64,000 nucleotides of DNA from Vicia villosa (Eukaryota > Streptophyta > Magnoliopsida > Fabales > Fabaceae): contig NW_026705216.1 in NCBI RefSeq assembly GCF_029867415.1, positions 124,001 through 188,000 of the forward strand, written 5' to 3'. The translations under genes and the position numbers were made by a program. The notes beneath the pieces are model-generated. The model was not told where the DNA came from. It was given only the letters and a program-made list of their open reading frames with translations, and searched no databases. Shown piece by piece: positions 33,268 to 46,029 of the stretch (its first letter is position 1; each line of letters opens with the position of its first letter).

Positions 33268-36200
33268 TGTCGCGGGGAAAAATCGTTGTCTTTTTTCGGG
33301 ATGAGACACCTGATGCCTTCTTTGGGCTCGAGTGCTCAAAAAATGATTTTTCTTTTGTACGAACCAAACTTTTTATTATTTCCAAAGTAGGAAAAGGAAA
33401 AAAGCTGCAATAACCTAAAAGTGGGGGGAGAGATCTTGGGTAAGAGGGTTGGTTTTACGAAGGGAAGGTATTAGCACCCAACGTATCTATAGTACTCTAT
33501 AGGTTTCTTTGCTTTGTTTTTCATTCCATGTTATTGAGAGGTTCTGTTGTGAAATAGGTGGGACCTAAGGTGTTTGTTTGATTATGCTCGCAAAGATCAT
33601 CGTGATCCTCTGCATACATATCCCTTAGAGGGAATCAGAGCATCTGTAGCTCGGGGTCTATGGGTGCTAAGGTTTGAATGGTTTTTTTGTTTTATTTTGC
33701 TCGCCAAGGATCGACCTTGTGCCTACGTATTCTCAAAGGGATGTTGAGAAAGTCAGAGCAATCGTAGTTCCCACTTATGCTAGTGGAAGCAAAGGATAAG
33801 AGACAAATGTCATCTAAATGTTCGATGTATCTAATCTATATCATCACATACATCTGTTTGATTTTTGTTTGAAAATCTTTTCATTATAAGCCCTGGGCTG
33901 TGCCACTTAGGGTGCTTAGAATGATAAAGATGTTTTTGTTGTTTAACCAGCCTTGTGGCGAAAACTTTCAATGAAGTCAGCCTTGTGACAAAAAGTTTTG
34001 ATTAATCAGCCAGCCTCGTGGCAAAAGTTTCAATGAAGTCAGCCTTGTGACAAAAAACTTTGATTAATCAGCCAGTATGGTGGCAAAACGGTTTGATTGA
34101 TTAGCCAGCCTTGTGGCAAAAAAAGTTTGATTTGATTGATTGATTGTTTGTGATGATATAGAAGAGATACTCCTATCATAGAGATGATAAATGTCTAATC
34201 TCCTAGGGTATTTGATTTGGATATTGGGGATGCTTATAAGAAGCCCGTGGGTCCTTGTACGAAGCCCAAGAGGAGGCTATCCGAGGGTCCTTGCATTGTA
34301 AGCCCAAGAGGAGGCTATGGGAGGGACAATCCAGGGTCCTTGCATTGTAAGCCCAAGAGGAGGCTATGGGAGGGTCACTCGTTTGTACAAAGCCCAAGGG
34401 GAGGCATGGTATAGTTGGTCTGAGCTCTTAGAGCGATTTCACCGGGAAACCATACTCTATGTCCTAACCTAAACTAGTGGAGATTCTTTGCACGAAGCCC
34501 AATAGGAGGCTATGGGGAACCTAGTGTTGTACTAAGTCGAACAAGCACATATATCACACATATGAACAAACATGAACAAGTATGAACAAACATGAACAAA
34601 CATGAACAATTATATATGACAAAGTGTGTGTATATAATGGAGTTTATGAAGGAAATATACCTGTAAGCATGATCCATTTGTATACACAGGGCTCGGGACT
34701 CACACTCGAGGAGAGGTCCACTTGAGTCTATTCACAGCTATGTAAACAGGTTTTTACAAAGGCTTGGGACTTATACCTACATGGAGGCCCATGGTATATT
34801 TTTGGGAAGATTTAAAGAAACCTTCATTTTTTATTGGTTATTCAAAGTTAAAAATCAAATTGATTGAGATATGTACAAAACGGTGTGTACAATGAAATAC
34901 CTAATTTCATGTACAGGAATGGGTATGTACAAAAGGGGCTTGGGACTTATACCTACGTGGAGGCCCGTGTTTTATTTACAAAACATGGTTGATTGTTTAT
35001 TTACAGGACGCGAGGTTTCGCTTTTGAAAAACTGTTTGAAGATTTGTTTGAAAAGTTTATTCTGTTTGAAGAAAAACTGTACAAAAAAGAAAAGAAATGG
35101 GACTTACACTCTCTAATATTCGAGAGGCCCCTGTTTTATTTTCATAAAACAGGGTGGGTGGTTTTGAAAAAAAGATGTGAGATTTATTGTTTTGAAAAAA
35201 CAGTTTGAAAAAGTATTGTTTTGAAAAAGTTTTCTGTACAAAGAAAAACTGTAAAAGGAAAAAAAAAGTGGGTCTTATACTCTCTAATATTCGAGAGGCC
35301 CCACTTCATTTTGAAAATCATTTGATCAATTAAAAGAGTTTAATCAAAAGTTTCAAAAAGAAATGGTTTATCGTTTTTTGAGAAGAAATGCGATCGCTCG
35401 TTTTAAAACGATTTGAATTTTGAAAGGAGTCAAATTAATCAAGATAAACAAAAAGATCGTCTTCAATTAACACTTAGATGATTAGGGTTTATTCAAAAAA
35501 TATTTACAAGTGATTAACTTTGAAAATCAAATGAAAAACAATATTTTAAAGTATTAAAAAACACTTAAAACATGTCATTTTAAACCTATATAAAAATGTA
35601 TTAAATAAATCTTTTTTGATGATTTTTTTTGGTATTCATAAAATATGTATATTAAACAAAGAGTATGCAAAAAATGAAGTGAAAATAATGAATTTTGATT
35701 GGTTAAATTAATTGGTGAAGTTGTGAAGAAAATGAAGAAAAATAGTGATAAAAAATTGGTTTTGTCTTCCAAAGGGCTTGAACCCACGCACCCTTGCTCA
35801 CTAACCAAAACAACAACCAACTGAGCTGCGCGTGCAGCTTGTTTATGATACGCGTTCAACACATTATATTTTAAAACAATTATTTGAATTCTTTGAACGA
35901 AAATCTGGCGCCAAGAACACACCCTAACTGAAATTCAAAAATCTTCAAAACTGTGTTGTTTTGATTGATCAAAGGGTCTATCTCACTCGGTTTTGGACGA
36001 GGATCATGATGATGACCTTCAATTTGATTTATTTTTGCTCTAAGGTTATTAATTTTCACATGAACATGAAGAACCCTAAAACTGAATTTGATCGTGAAAT
36101 GATGTATGTGCAAGTTATGATGCAATTGATTGAGGGTTAATGATCCCCATGTGTGCAGAAACAAGATGGTATATCAATATTTCATTTATGATGCGTGCAT

Positions 36201-38353
36201 GATAGAGTTTGAAGTTCATGAGACTTACCTTCAAAAACGGCTAAAGTGGAGATTGAATTCTTCAGTAGAGGTGTTACAGAAGTTGTTGCTCAATCTGAAC
36301 AGCTTCAATGATGATTATAGAACATGTCTGGATGCTTGGAACCATCTGAATTCATCTGTGCTAAGCTGTGGTACCCGATCTGCATAACCTTGGAGTGTGA
36401 ATCGAATTTGAAGATTATGAGGTTACAGATCATATGTGAGTGCTTGGATAGCTCATATGTGATGTATATGAGGTGTTGGAAGTGTTAGTTTGGACAGATA
36501 TAGCTTGGTATGGATTTTGGCATGATAAGGCTCTCTTTATGCAAACATGGGGGTTGAAGAGTGATTATGAGATTTAGGTGTTTTTGGGGTGTGTGAGTGG
36601 ATCAAACACATCATATATGACATTTAGAAGTTGTGGGAAGCATTACTTTGTTCAGAACTTGCAAGGTTTGGAGGTTGAGTTTTCTACCTCACTTTGAAAC
36701 ACATGACTTGTAATTCAAGAAAGAAGAGAGAAAACCTATAATTGTGAGGTTTTGGTGTGAATTGAAGAGTGATTTGAACCTCTATTTATAGGCCAAAGTT
36801 TCTGAATGAAGAGCTCTTGCAAGTTGATCAAGAATGATGACTTGGCTTAAGAGATAAAATGGCATCTTTTGCATTTAATGCATATGGTTAAAAGTAACTA
36901 AACCATGGTTATTTTCCAAGCTTCTTATCTCTTTCCATTCTGATCTCAAACCAGAAAATATCTATCAATTATTGCATTGGTGTGTCATCACTTGGATCAT
37001 TGGCCATATAGTATAGAAACTTAGTGAAAATGGCTTGAAATTTCAAGTGAAAAGTTCACTAATGTCAAAATTCAAAACCATAGCTATGCTCCATATTTTT
37101 TCATGCTCTTGGACATTTTGGAAAGCTCATGTTACACACTTCAAAACCCTAGTTGAAAGTTTCTTCAAGACCTTTAAGGAAATGGGTGAAAAAGATCCAT
37201 GAACTTTGAAGAAAATGAAGTTTTTAGTGAAATTTTCAAAAAGTACCAACTTTGAAGCACCATATCTCTTAAATGGTTGATCTTATGGAAAAAATTTATA
37301 TGTGTCAAAGTTGTTTATTGGATCAAAATCTACAACTTTCATGTTGGAAGTTTTTTTCAGTTTGTAGGTGAAATTTTGAGTTATTCCCTTCCAAAGTTTG
37401 GAAAAAACCATGAAAAACACTTAGAAAAATTTTCTAAGTATGAAAGTCAAACTTTTGACTTTTTGATTCTTGATTGATTTTCTTGTTTTTCCTTGATCAA
37501 ATGACTTCTCATATCATATATTGATGATTCAAAACTTCAAAAGTCATGGTTGACCAAAATTCCCCAAAAGTCAATGGTGATCTTGTACAGTTGACTTTTT
37601 CAGACGAATCGCGTTTCTGGAGATTTCAAATGAAACAGGCTATCCTCACCAAATGAATAGTATGAATGGACCATATTGAAGCATTAGAGGATATTGAGCC
37701 ATGTTTTGAGTTGTGGCACCATGTCCTGACTAAAAAATCAGTGGTTCAGTGAATTAGGTCAAAAACCCTAATTGTCGACCCGATGAAATTGATGCCTGTA
37801 GGTCTTGGATTGAGATGTAATTTCCATTGCAGATTATTTGAAGATGATTGAAACCTTTGATTGACTTCCTGGGGATTTTTAGGGTTTTCCCTAATGTGAT
37901 CCCTGATTTCAGTCCCTGATAGTTCAAAACCCTAATTCTGATGATTTGTCTGATCAATCTTTGTATAGGAGATGTTCTGAGCCAATGGATTAGGTCAAAA
38001 TGATGCACTTGGGGTCTTGAGGTCATGTCCCAAGTCATTAGGTCAAATCCTGAGCAAAAGTCAAGAGTATGCTATCTTCAGTCAAAACCCTAATTCAGTC
38101 GATTCAAAGCTGTTGAGTTTGTTGAAATGAATCTCTGAGAACCAAATGTTGATTGTTGATGAAGATGATTCATTTGAAATGAAGGGAGAACAAAACCCTA
38201 ATTGATTGTTACTTGTATTGATGAGTGATTTCTTGATTAAATCCTGCTGAGTCACAAGTAACAAACACAAGCTATGCAATTTGTTAGAGATGCAAATGAT
38301 GCATATGCAAATGATATGAGGTGGTATCTTAGGTCAAAAATTGGGGTATGACA
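33268..38353 (-). repeat. Ogre 5' LTR
   Basis: 5086 bp, same termini and sub-repeats as the left LTR, adjacent to the PBS at 33241-33260. Differences from the left copy are listed under it. Promoter and polyadenylation signals for the element must lie here, but I could not place them with confidence. Confidence 0.97.
35769..35843 (-). other. tRNA-like (SINE-like) Pol III promoter module in Ogre 5' LTR
   Basis: Identical copy of the module at 18011-18085: A-box-like AGCTCAGTTGG (35827-35817) and B-box-like GGTTCAAGCCC (35784-35774) on the minus strand. Confidence 0.5.
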
Positions 38354-38358
38354 CCCGT

Positions 38359-41290
38359 GTAAGATCCAAGTTCATTGTTCATAATGATGAGGAGTCAAGT
38401 GATGAAGATCTCTCTGGTGATGATCTTGTTGATGCTTTCAAGTTATTGTAATTTAAGTGGAAATAAGAACGCATATCCCGTGAAAAAAATAGGAGAAATT
38501 AATATTTTGCTTCAAGAAAAAGAAAAACTTACAACCACCATTACCAAATTAAATGAGGAAGTTGAACGCTTGAACTCCAAGCTCGAATGTATGACCAAAT
38601 TCGTATGTTATGCCAAATTTCGATTCTGGAACAAGACTGAGTTCATCATATCAAACTATATGTCTCAACATCTTGTACGACATCATTACTAGAACACTAA
38701 TTTCTACACCAAAGCTACATGAGTGTGTCACTACTTAGGTCAACAAAGGCGTATAAAACATTTTTGCTACAAACTATATGTTAGACTATACTACCTGTAT
38801 TAGCATCGTCCCATGAGAAACATTTTAAAAGATATTCACCCTCAACGAGTATGGAAAGCCAAAGAAGAAACTAGAAGTCACATAACCTACACTTCCTTAA
38901 GAGCTTCCTCTCGTGAAGATCGATATTTTGACAGTGGTTGCTTCAAACACATGACAGAAGAAAATAATTATTTGAAAGATCTAAAGTCTTACTCCAATAG
39001 CTATGTTACTTTTATTGATGGAGCTAAAGGAAAAAAGCATTGGAAAGGGAAAGTTGGATTACCTAAGCCTCCCTAGTTTAGATGATGTTCTTCTTGTTAA
39101 TGGTCTAACAATAACATCATAAACATTAGCCAACAGTGTGATCAATAATTATGTGTCAATTTCAATTGTTCCAAATGCACAGTCACTAACAAATATCAGG
39201 AACCAATAATGAATGGTACCAGATCATCATATAATTTCTATATGTGTTATTCTCAAGCAAAGGATTAACTTCAAGCTTGTATGATCTCCAAGGTGGAAAA
39301 AAATTAATTATGGGACAGAAAACTTGGCCATCATTGGTCTTATTAATCTCAAGATTGAAGAAGGGAAGATTTGCGGAGTCTGTTAGATAGGTAAACAGAC
39401 CAAGATGTCACATAATATGGCTTAACATCTTACCACCTCTGGAGTACTTAAGCTACTACACATGGATCTCATGGGACCCATGCAAGTGGAAAGCCTATGT
39501 TACTTTTATTGATCTAAAAGCCTATGTTACTTTTATCTCATGAGTAAGATCTAAAGTCTTATTCCAATAGCTATGTTACTTTTATTGATGGAGCTAAAGG
39601 AAAAACCATTGGAAAGGGAAAGCTGGATTACCCAAGCCTCCCTAGTCTATATGATGTTCTTCTTGTTGATGGTCTAACAATAACCTCATGAACATTAGCA
39701 TCCAGTGTGATCAATAATTATGTGTCAATTTCAACTGTTCCAAATGCACAGTCAGTAACAAATATCTTGAACCAATAATGAATGGTACCATATCATCATA
39801 TAATTTCTATATGAGTTATTCTCAACCAAAGGATTAACTTCAAGTTGGTATGATCTCCAAGATGGAATAAAATCAATTATGGGACAGAAAACTTGGCCAT
39901 CATTGGTCTTATTAAACTCAATATTGAAGAAGGGAAGATTTACAGAGTCTGTTAGATAGGTAAACAGACTAAGATGTCACATAATATGGTTTAACATCTT
40001 ACCACCTCTGGAGTACTTGAGCTACTGCACATGGATCTCATGGGACCCATGCAAGTGGAAAGCCTATGTGGAAGAATACATGTATTTGTGTGTGTTGATA
40101 AATTCTCAAGATACACTCAGGTTTACTTTATTGGATAAAAATCAGACATGTTTACCATTTTTGAAACCCTATGCCAATGCTTACAACGCGAGAAAGGGAA
40201 AAAATTAGTGAGATTGTTCGAATTCGTAGTAATAATGGAAGGGAATTTGAGAACTCTAACTTCTATGAATTCTATTCATCTAAAGGTATATCTCATGAGG
40301 TTTCAGTCCCCATCACTCTTTAACAAAATAGGGTTGTTGAGCGTACGAATAAAATTCAGCACCTATAAATGTTAATGTTGATGATGTGCAACACGGTAAT
40401 GTCAATGAAGAAGAGGAAGAGCTCACTACTCTAGAGCAGAATGTCACACTAGATGCATCATAAAAAGGTACAGACATATTTTTGCCACTTGAAGATGAAA
40501 ACTCATAATGTGTAGAGGATTATGTTCCTATTAACAAAGAGCCATCCACAACAATTTATAAATATCATCCCATAGAAAACGTAATTGGAGATCTAAATGA
40601 AGTAGTCATCACTAGATCCAAGGAAGTGATTGAAAATATGTGTTTTATCTCTGAAGTTGAGCTTGAGAAAGTCAAAGAAGCCCTCAAGGATGAATACTGG
40701 ATAAATTCCATGCAAAAAGAACTTAGACATTATGAAATAAATAAATTTTATGATTTAGTCCCTAGACCTAACTCTGCCAACAATATTGAAACCGAGTGGA
40801 TCTACAAAAACAAGTCACACGAGAATGGTAATGTATTGGGAAGAAAGGCTCGTCTAGTAGCTCAAGGGTACACCCAAACATAGGGGTAGATTTTGATGAA
40901 ACCTTTTCTCATATTGTTCACCTGGAAGCTATAAGATTGTTACTTGGAATATAATGTCTTCTAAAATTCAAATTGTATCAAATGGATGTTAAAAGTCCCT
41001 TCTTGAATGGATTTTTTATTGAAGATGTCAATGTTGAATAACCCAAAGGTTTCATTGATCCTTGTTCATCATGTCATGTGTACAAGCTTAAGAAATCGCT
41101 ATGTAGGTTGAAACAAGCTCATAGATCTTATATGAACGACTCAATGAGTTTCTCACTAGTAATGGTTATATGAGAGGAGGGATTGACAAAACTATTTTTG
41201 TCAAGAAAGAAAAAGGAAAACTTGTGATAGCATAAATATATGTGGACGATATTGTATTTGGACGATATTGTATTACAAGATGCATGCAAT
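38359..41290 (+). pseudogene. old copia pol relic, right half of element split by Ogre
   Basis: Plus-strand copia blocks, many stops and shifts: after gag tail, a coiled-coil bit (38500-38600), a protease-flank DSGCFKHMTEENNYLKDLKS (38930-38990), pre-integrase and integrase pieces (LLHMDLMGPMQVES near 39450 and 40020), then RT from 40640 (EALKDEYWINSMQKELRHYE, GRKARLVAQGYTQT, LYQMDVKSPFLNG, KLKKSLCRLKQAH) and YVDDIVFG at about 41240. It stops just after YVDD; RNase H is missing. An approximately 525-bp internal duplication disrupts the integrase region. Same strand as the env-like fragments downstream, so they may be one element. Confidence 0.8.
38979..40073 (+). repeat. approximately 525-bp tandem duplication in copia relic
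   Basis: Copy 1 about 38979-39503 and copy 2 about 39549-40073, offset 569-570 bp, both running from agatctaaagtctta to gtggaaagcctatgt. A short scrambled linker (39504-39548) repeats 'gcctatgttacttttat'. Confidence 0.88.
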
Positions 41291-41701
41291 TCTAAAAAAA
41301 TATTGGATCATCTAAGTTGATTAATAATTTAATTTTTTTAATTATTATCTCAAAAATCTATTTAAATGAATGCAAGTTGAATGAGGGATTATTGAAACAA
41401 GAAATAACATAATATATAACAAACTCACTAACAACATTTATCAACAAAAACATCAATTAATTAACATAGATTTAGAGAACTTAATAACTAACAATATCTC
41501 GAAGCTTTAAGTGATAAGTAAAGAACCATAACCACTTGCTAGTTGCAAATGAAAAACCATTTATTAACAAAAACCACAAAAAAAACATCAACAACAACAA
41601 CAAGAACACAAACAACATTTATCAACAACATACATACCTTTAATTGAAAAATTGAATGTCTCATAATGAAGTTGAAGTTGATCTACTTATGTTATTATGA
41701 A

Positions 41702-41747
41702 AAAAAATACAAGGAGGATGAATAGCTTCATCCTCCTTGTATTTTTT
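41702..41747. repeat. perfect 20-bp inverted repeat (hairpin)
   Basis: Arms aaaaaatacaaggaggatga (41702-41721) and its exact complement (41728-41747) around a 6-nt loop atagct. The adjoining 41291-41864 is AT-rich with 'caacatttatcaacaa' motifs and no gene. Confidence 0.93.
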
Positions 41748-41864
41748 CTCATACTTTGTGAACCATAAACCATCATGTGAACCACAACCATACTATGTGA
41801 CTTTGAATCCAACAAACACCATGAAAAAACAGCATGTTAACATAAACTAGCATGACATTGTAAT

Positions 41865-43827
41865 TACTACTACAAACAACGCTTCTAACGTCGGACGCAA
41901 AATGTGCTTTACCTCGGAAATAGAAACAAGGTAAATAAGGTCGTCATAAAAAGTAATTTCTTATCACCTCGATAATTAAAACACCGAGGTAAAGTTTTAT
42001 TATCGTACGAGTTTGAACCCCAGTTTAGGCACTTTTATTATTTACAAAAACGATCGCCTTTTTCATCTCGGTTTATCATAAAAACCGGAGGGTCCTTAGT
42101 TTTTTTCATTAAATGTCGTTACAGTATTTACCATAATATTACATTTTTTATAAAAACTCGTTATAGTGTTTACCCATAATTATTTACAAAAACTATCGCC
42201 TTTTTCATCTCGATTTATCATAAAAACCGGAGGGTCCTTAGTTTTTTTAATTAAATCTCGTTACAGTATTTACCATAATATTACATTTTTGATAAAAACT
42301 CGTTATAGTGTTTATCCAGAATATTACACTAATTCTCCATGAAGATCATATGTTGGATCTTCAATTCCTTGATATTCTGGGCAAGATTAAATACTGAGAA
42401 ACTCTTTTGTCAAAACAAAACAAAAGGGTTTGTTAAAGGATATTCTCTACGAATCTTGCATGTATTTGTTTCTGGTGAAAAAAGGATAAGATAATTAATA
42501 TCAATAATCAAAATTATTTTCGGTACAAATAAAAATTTAATAGAACAAACCTTGAACCCAGATGATTTTCAAGCGCTTCATATGTTTCATTTAGATTTCC
42601 AATATCGTAAGAGAAATTATATAATGGACTTCTCTTAGGTTTCACGCGGATCACTAATGATGTATTCTTGAGCGTTGATAACCTTTATATGGACGGAAAA
42701 AAACACTTAACTATCATCTCGGTTTTTAAAATAACTGAGGGGTTAGAGTATTTATTTTTTTTAAATGGTTACATTGTTTACCCAGAATATCAAAAATACA
42801 TTGTATGCAACAAATCTTCGCAGAATATCAAGATTTTTTACCCAAAATATTAAAAATACAATATGTATAGGTCCCATACAAGATACTAGAGATCTGCACT
42901 TGAATGGCAGACCTTCCTTCACCAAGATTAATTGTTGATTCTAACATTACTAGTGCCTTCACTAGTGTATACAATTTGCATACTTTGAATGCATCCAACT
43001 TTTAATTAGGTGTTTGTTCCAAAAATTGGAAAATGTTTTTCTGCACTTGCAATCCATCAGTAAAGACTTTAAGGAATAAATCATAGTTGTTCAAAATCTT
43101 AAACAACAACATCAACACCATTGTTTGAGATGGATTGCAAAAGCTGAAAAATATTTTGTTCAAGGAAGAAGATCATTTTTTTTAGTTTTGCAATCCATCC
43201 TAAAAAATGATGCATTTACGGTTGTCGGCTACAAATAAGATAGCATTAGGATGAAATCGGTTCAGCGAGTGTTTTATAATAAAATTTGATTATTTTATCC
43301 CTCTGGTTATCAAAGAAACCGAAGGGTTAAATTATTTATTTTAGAGTTATTAACAAATAAAAACATAAAATGCATTAGCTGGGATTCGAAGCATGTCCTG
43401 AATGGTATATATATATAGTGAATCCAACAAAATTTATCAACAAAACAACAACATACACGAAGAAGAGAGAATATGAAAAAATATTTTTCAACAACAACAA
43501 GTAATATGAAAATCATGTCAACAAATATTTATCTACATTTATCAACAATAAAAAAAAACATAAACTATCTAACAAGAAGAAAATCATATGAAACATAAAA
43601 ATAACATACACAAAAACGAGAGAATAAAGGAGAAGAGGAATACATTTATGTATAAAGAACAAGATTGAAGGCTATACAGTAGAATAGGAAAGCTAATGCC
43701 GAAGAAAAAGAAAAAAATGGATGCTAGAGTTTTGTTGTAAAAGATACAGCGATACTGTCAAGAAGCGAGAGTTAATTCACTTATATATGAGTAAAAAAAT
43801 TCACAACAGTTGTCATTATCAACCGTG

Positions 43828-43910
<83 letters not shown>

Positions 43911-44210
43911 GTGTGTGTGTGTGTCACAACAGTTGAACAAAATAACCGTAGTGATATCCCTTTTATTTTTTATTTAAAAAGAAAAGGTGTGCCTTAACTT
44001 TAAAGGAATAAAATAATTGAGGGAGCTGATGTTTGAATTCATAAAAGCTTGATTGTATCACCACGTTGAGGTCATCAACCATTATTATATCCTAACAATT
44101 TTTAATTAAAAAATAAAAAAATATTAGCGCATGAGTTTAGAGATGTCACCACGGTGTTTGGAAGAACCATGGTGACTAGGGTGTTGTTGTTTACGCGTTT
44201 TGTAGTAGTG
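41865..44210. mobile_element. CACTA-like non-autonomous or composite element
   Basis: Left end TACTACTACAAAC (41865-41877) and, on the other strand, right end CACTACTACAAAACGCG (44210-44194) fit a CACTA terminal repeat with one change in the first base. Subterminal motifs recur: 'catctcggtttatcataaaaaccggaggg' types at the left and 'caaccgtggtgatat' or 'caccacggtg' types at the right. No transposase is present. No 3-bp duplication is seen, so the two ends could belong to different elements. Confidence 0.45.
43831..43924. repeat. compound (AT)n-(GT)n microsatellite
   Basis: AT tract 43831-43907 followed by GT tract 43909-43924. Confidence 0.97.
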
Positions 44211-44224
44211 GTGCATGGAGTTAA

Positions 44225-45505
44225 AATGAAAGGTGTTGTGATTGGAGGGATGGCCGATGGTTAGGTTGGACGTCTATCCCCAATTGAACAACCCAAGGAG
44301 ATTAGGAAGAAGAAGAAGCATAAGAAGATGAGTGATCACACTCCTTTGACCGTGTATGATCAAATAGGGAAAGGCATGGAAAATATCGAAAAGGTTCTGA
44401 AAGACGCCAAGGAGCCCATAAATCTTCAAGCGAAAGCTTGACACAAATATCTAGGGGTGATCAAAACCAAACCAACCCAATAGAAAACCGCAAACCAAAC
44501 CAAACCAAACCGAAACCGCAAAAAACCGCATTTGGTTTGGATTAGTTTGGGTCAATTTTTACAAAACCGCACGGTTCGGTTCGGTTTGCGGTTTGTATTT
44601 TGTAAACCGAATCAAACCGCACTATGTTACAACCTAAATTTTACTAAATCACATCCAACCCAAACTTAAACTTATTATACATTAGCATTATGATCACGAA
44701 CAATTTTCTCATCCTTACACATATAATTTCAGTCCCGATCTTCTAAAATCTCTAATAACATTATCGCACCTTCTTTGCCACATACATCTTCCCTCTTCTT
44801 CTATAATATCTACTCTCCTATATTCTTTCTTTTTCACCTTCTCATTTTTATGTAAATGTTCCGTATTTCAGTTTCGTTTTTATCGCATATCTTCTTCTCT
44901 AATCTCTCAACACTTTTTTTCTTTTTCACTTTCACTAATCTTTTGTCTCTTCTATTTTTTTTCGTTATAATAATTTTTATATTGTTTTATGCTATTATTT
45001 TATGTTTAATATTCTACTTTTGTCTAATTTAATTTTTACATATTAAATGAAAAATTGTTGTCAAAATATGGCGAGTTTTGTTGTTATTTGATAGTGTATG
45101 AATGTATAAATACAAAATTATGTTATCATCTATATGTGTATGTATGGCTCAATAAAATATTTGTAAAAAACCGAACCAACCGAACCGAACCAAACCGCAT
45201 TAGCTTGGTTTGGTTTGGTTCGGATTTTTTTTTAAAAGCCAACCGAACCAAACCAAACCGCACTATTTTTTCTCTTGCGGTTCGGATGATTTTTTTCGTC
45301 AAAACCGCCCAAACCGCACCGCGAGCACCCCTACAAATATCAGATTATGTCCTGGAAGTTATTCCACTCCAAGTCGTGTTTCGTAACACTAGAAAAAGTA
45401 AGTCTTCTAAAACTTCTAAACCTCCCAAAGTAAGTGCTCCTACAAATGTGTTTGTTCATAAGATAATTTATGTAGCACCCAAACCTAGTAATAAGGATGA
45501 GGATT
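44225..45505 (+). pseudogene. env-like/accessory ORF relic, upstream part
   Basis: Conceptual + reading gives Lys-rich IRKKKKHKKMSDHTPLTVYD and GKGMENIEKVLKDAKEPINL (about 44300-44430), then after the hAT insertion SDYVLEVIPLQVVFRNTRKS and VHKIIYVAPKPSNKDED (45340-45505). It ends at the Tork element's GGATT duplication. The layout resembles the envelope-like ORF found downstream of pol in SIRE-type elements; this identity is a guess from composition and position. Broken by frameshifts. Confidence 0.35.
44452..45333. mobile_element. hAT-type non-autonomous element
   Basis: 882 bp with terminal inverted repeats TAGGGGTGATC / TAGGGGTGCTC and a perfect 8-bp duplication CAAATATC (44444-44451 and 45334-45341), the hAT signature. 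Subterminal regions are full of AACCAAACC, AACCGAACC and GGTTTGGTT motifs on both strands. The interior (about 44640-45170) is AT-rich and has no transposase. Confidence 0.9.
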
Positions 45506-45987
45506 TGTTGTGAATTCAATGCCAAGAACAAAGTATAAAACAAGGAAGAAGAGGAACACAAGAATTGGTTATAACTGCTATTCTTTTACTTTCTCTTAAA
45601 ACAAGATTACAAGTTTACAAGAATAACAAATAACCTCTCTCACCCTAAATTAGGATTTGCAGCTTAGCAATGATGAGAGACTAGTATGCTATTTATAATA
45701 AAACCTAACATACTAACTAATGGGCTTTTTCAGCAAGGCCCATTACACAAGTCAACTTAATAAACAAGCTAACTTAACAAATTAGGGTTTAAACACTAAA
45801 ACCTAATTTAACATGCTAACAACCCTAGCATCTTCGACATCTGCATGCTAGACCCATCTTCGACTACAGCATGCACACTTTGACACCAGCATGTGAACAA
45901 TCCTTCGACTTCATGCTTAACTCTGTCGAACTGTCGAACCAAGAAGCTACCCTTCGACAATACTAGAGTTCGATCCAATATCTCACA
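45506..45987 (-). repeat. 3' LTR of Tork-type element
   Basis: TGTTGTGAATTC...ATATCTCACA. On the minus strand it is preceded by the purine tract CCAAGGTGGAGATT (46001-45988), the PPT. Contains repeated 'cttcga' motifs. Confidence 0.95.
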
Positions 45988-46029
45988 AATCTCCACCTTG
46001 GACCTAACTCTACAACGTCAAGGAACAGA

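Larger units (their letters stand above)
15509..38353 (-). mobile_element. complete Ogre-type Ty3/gypsy (Tat lineage) retrotransposon
   Basis: 22,845 bp, flanked by a perfect 5-bp duplication CCCGT (15504-15508 and 38354-38358). Minus-strand order: 5' LTR (38353-33268), PBS, leader, ORF1, gag-protease, predicted intron, RT-RNaseH-aRNaseH-integrase, 3' untranslated region, PPT, 3' LTR (20595-15509). Giant size, about 5.09-kb LTRs, the extra ORF1 ahead of gag, an intron between protease and RT, and a second RNase H are the diagnostic set for Ogre. All three reading frames are intact and the LTRs are almost identical, so this copy inserted recently and may be autonomous. Confidence 0.97.

Noticed and set aside
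41865..44210. single intact CACTA element
   Set aside because: Ends match but no 3-bp duplication and different subterminal motifs at the two sides; kept only as a low-confidence or composite call.
45055..45513. 152-codon plus frame
   Set aside because: Crosses the hAT element and the env-like relic; its length is an accident of GGTTCGG-type repeats.
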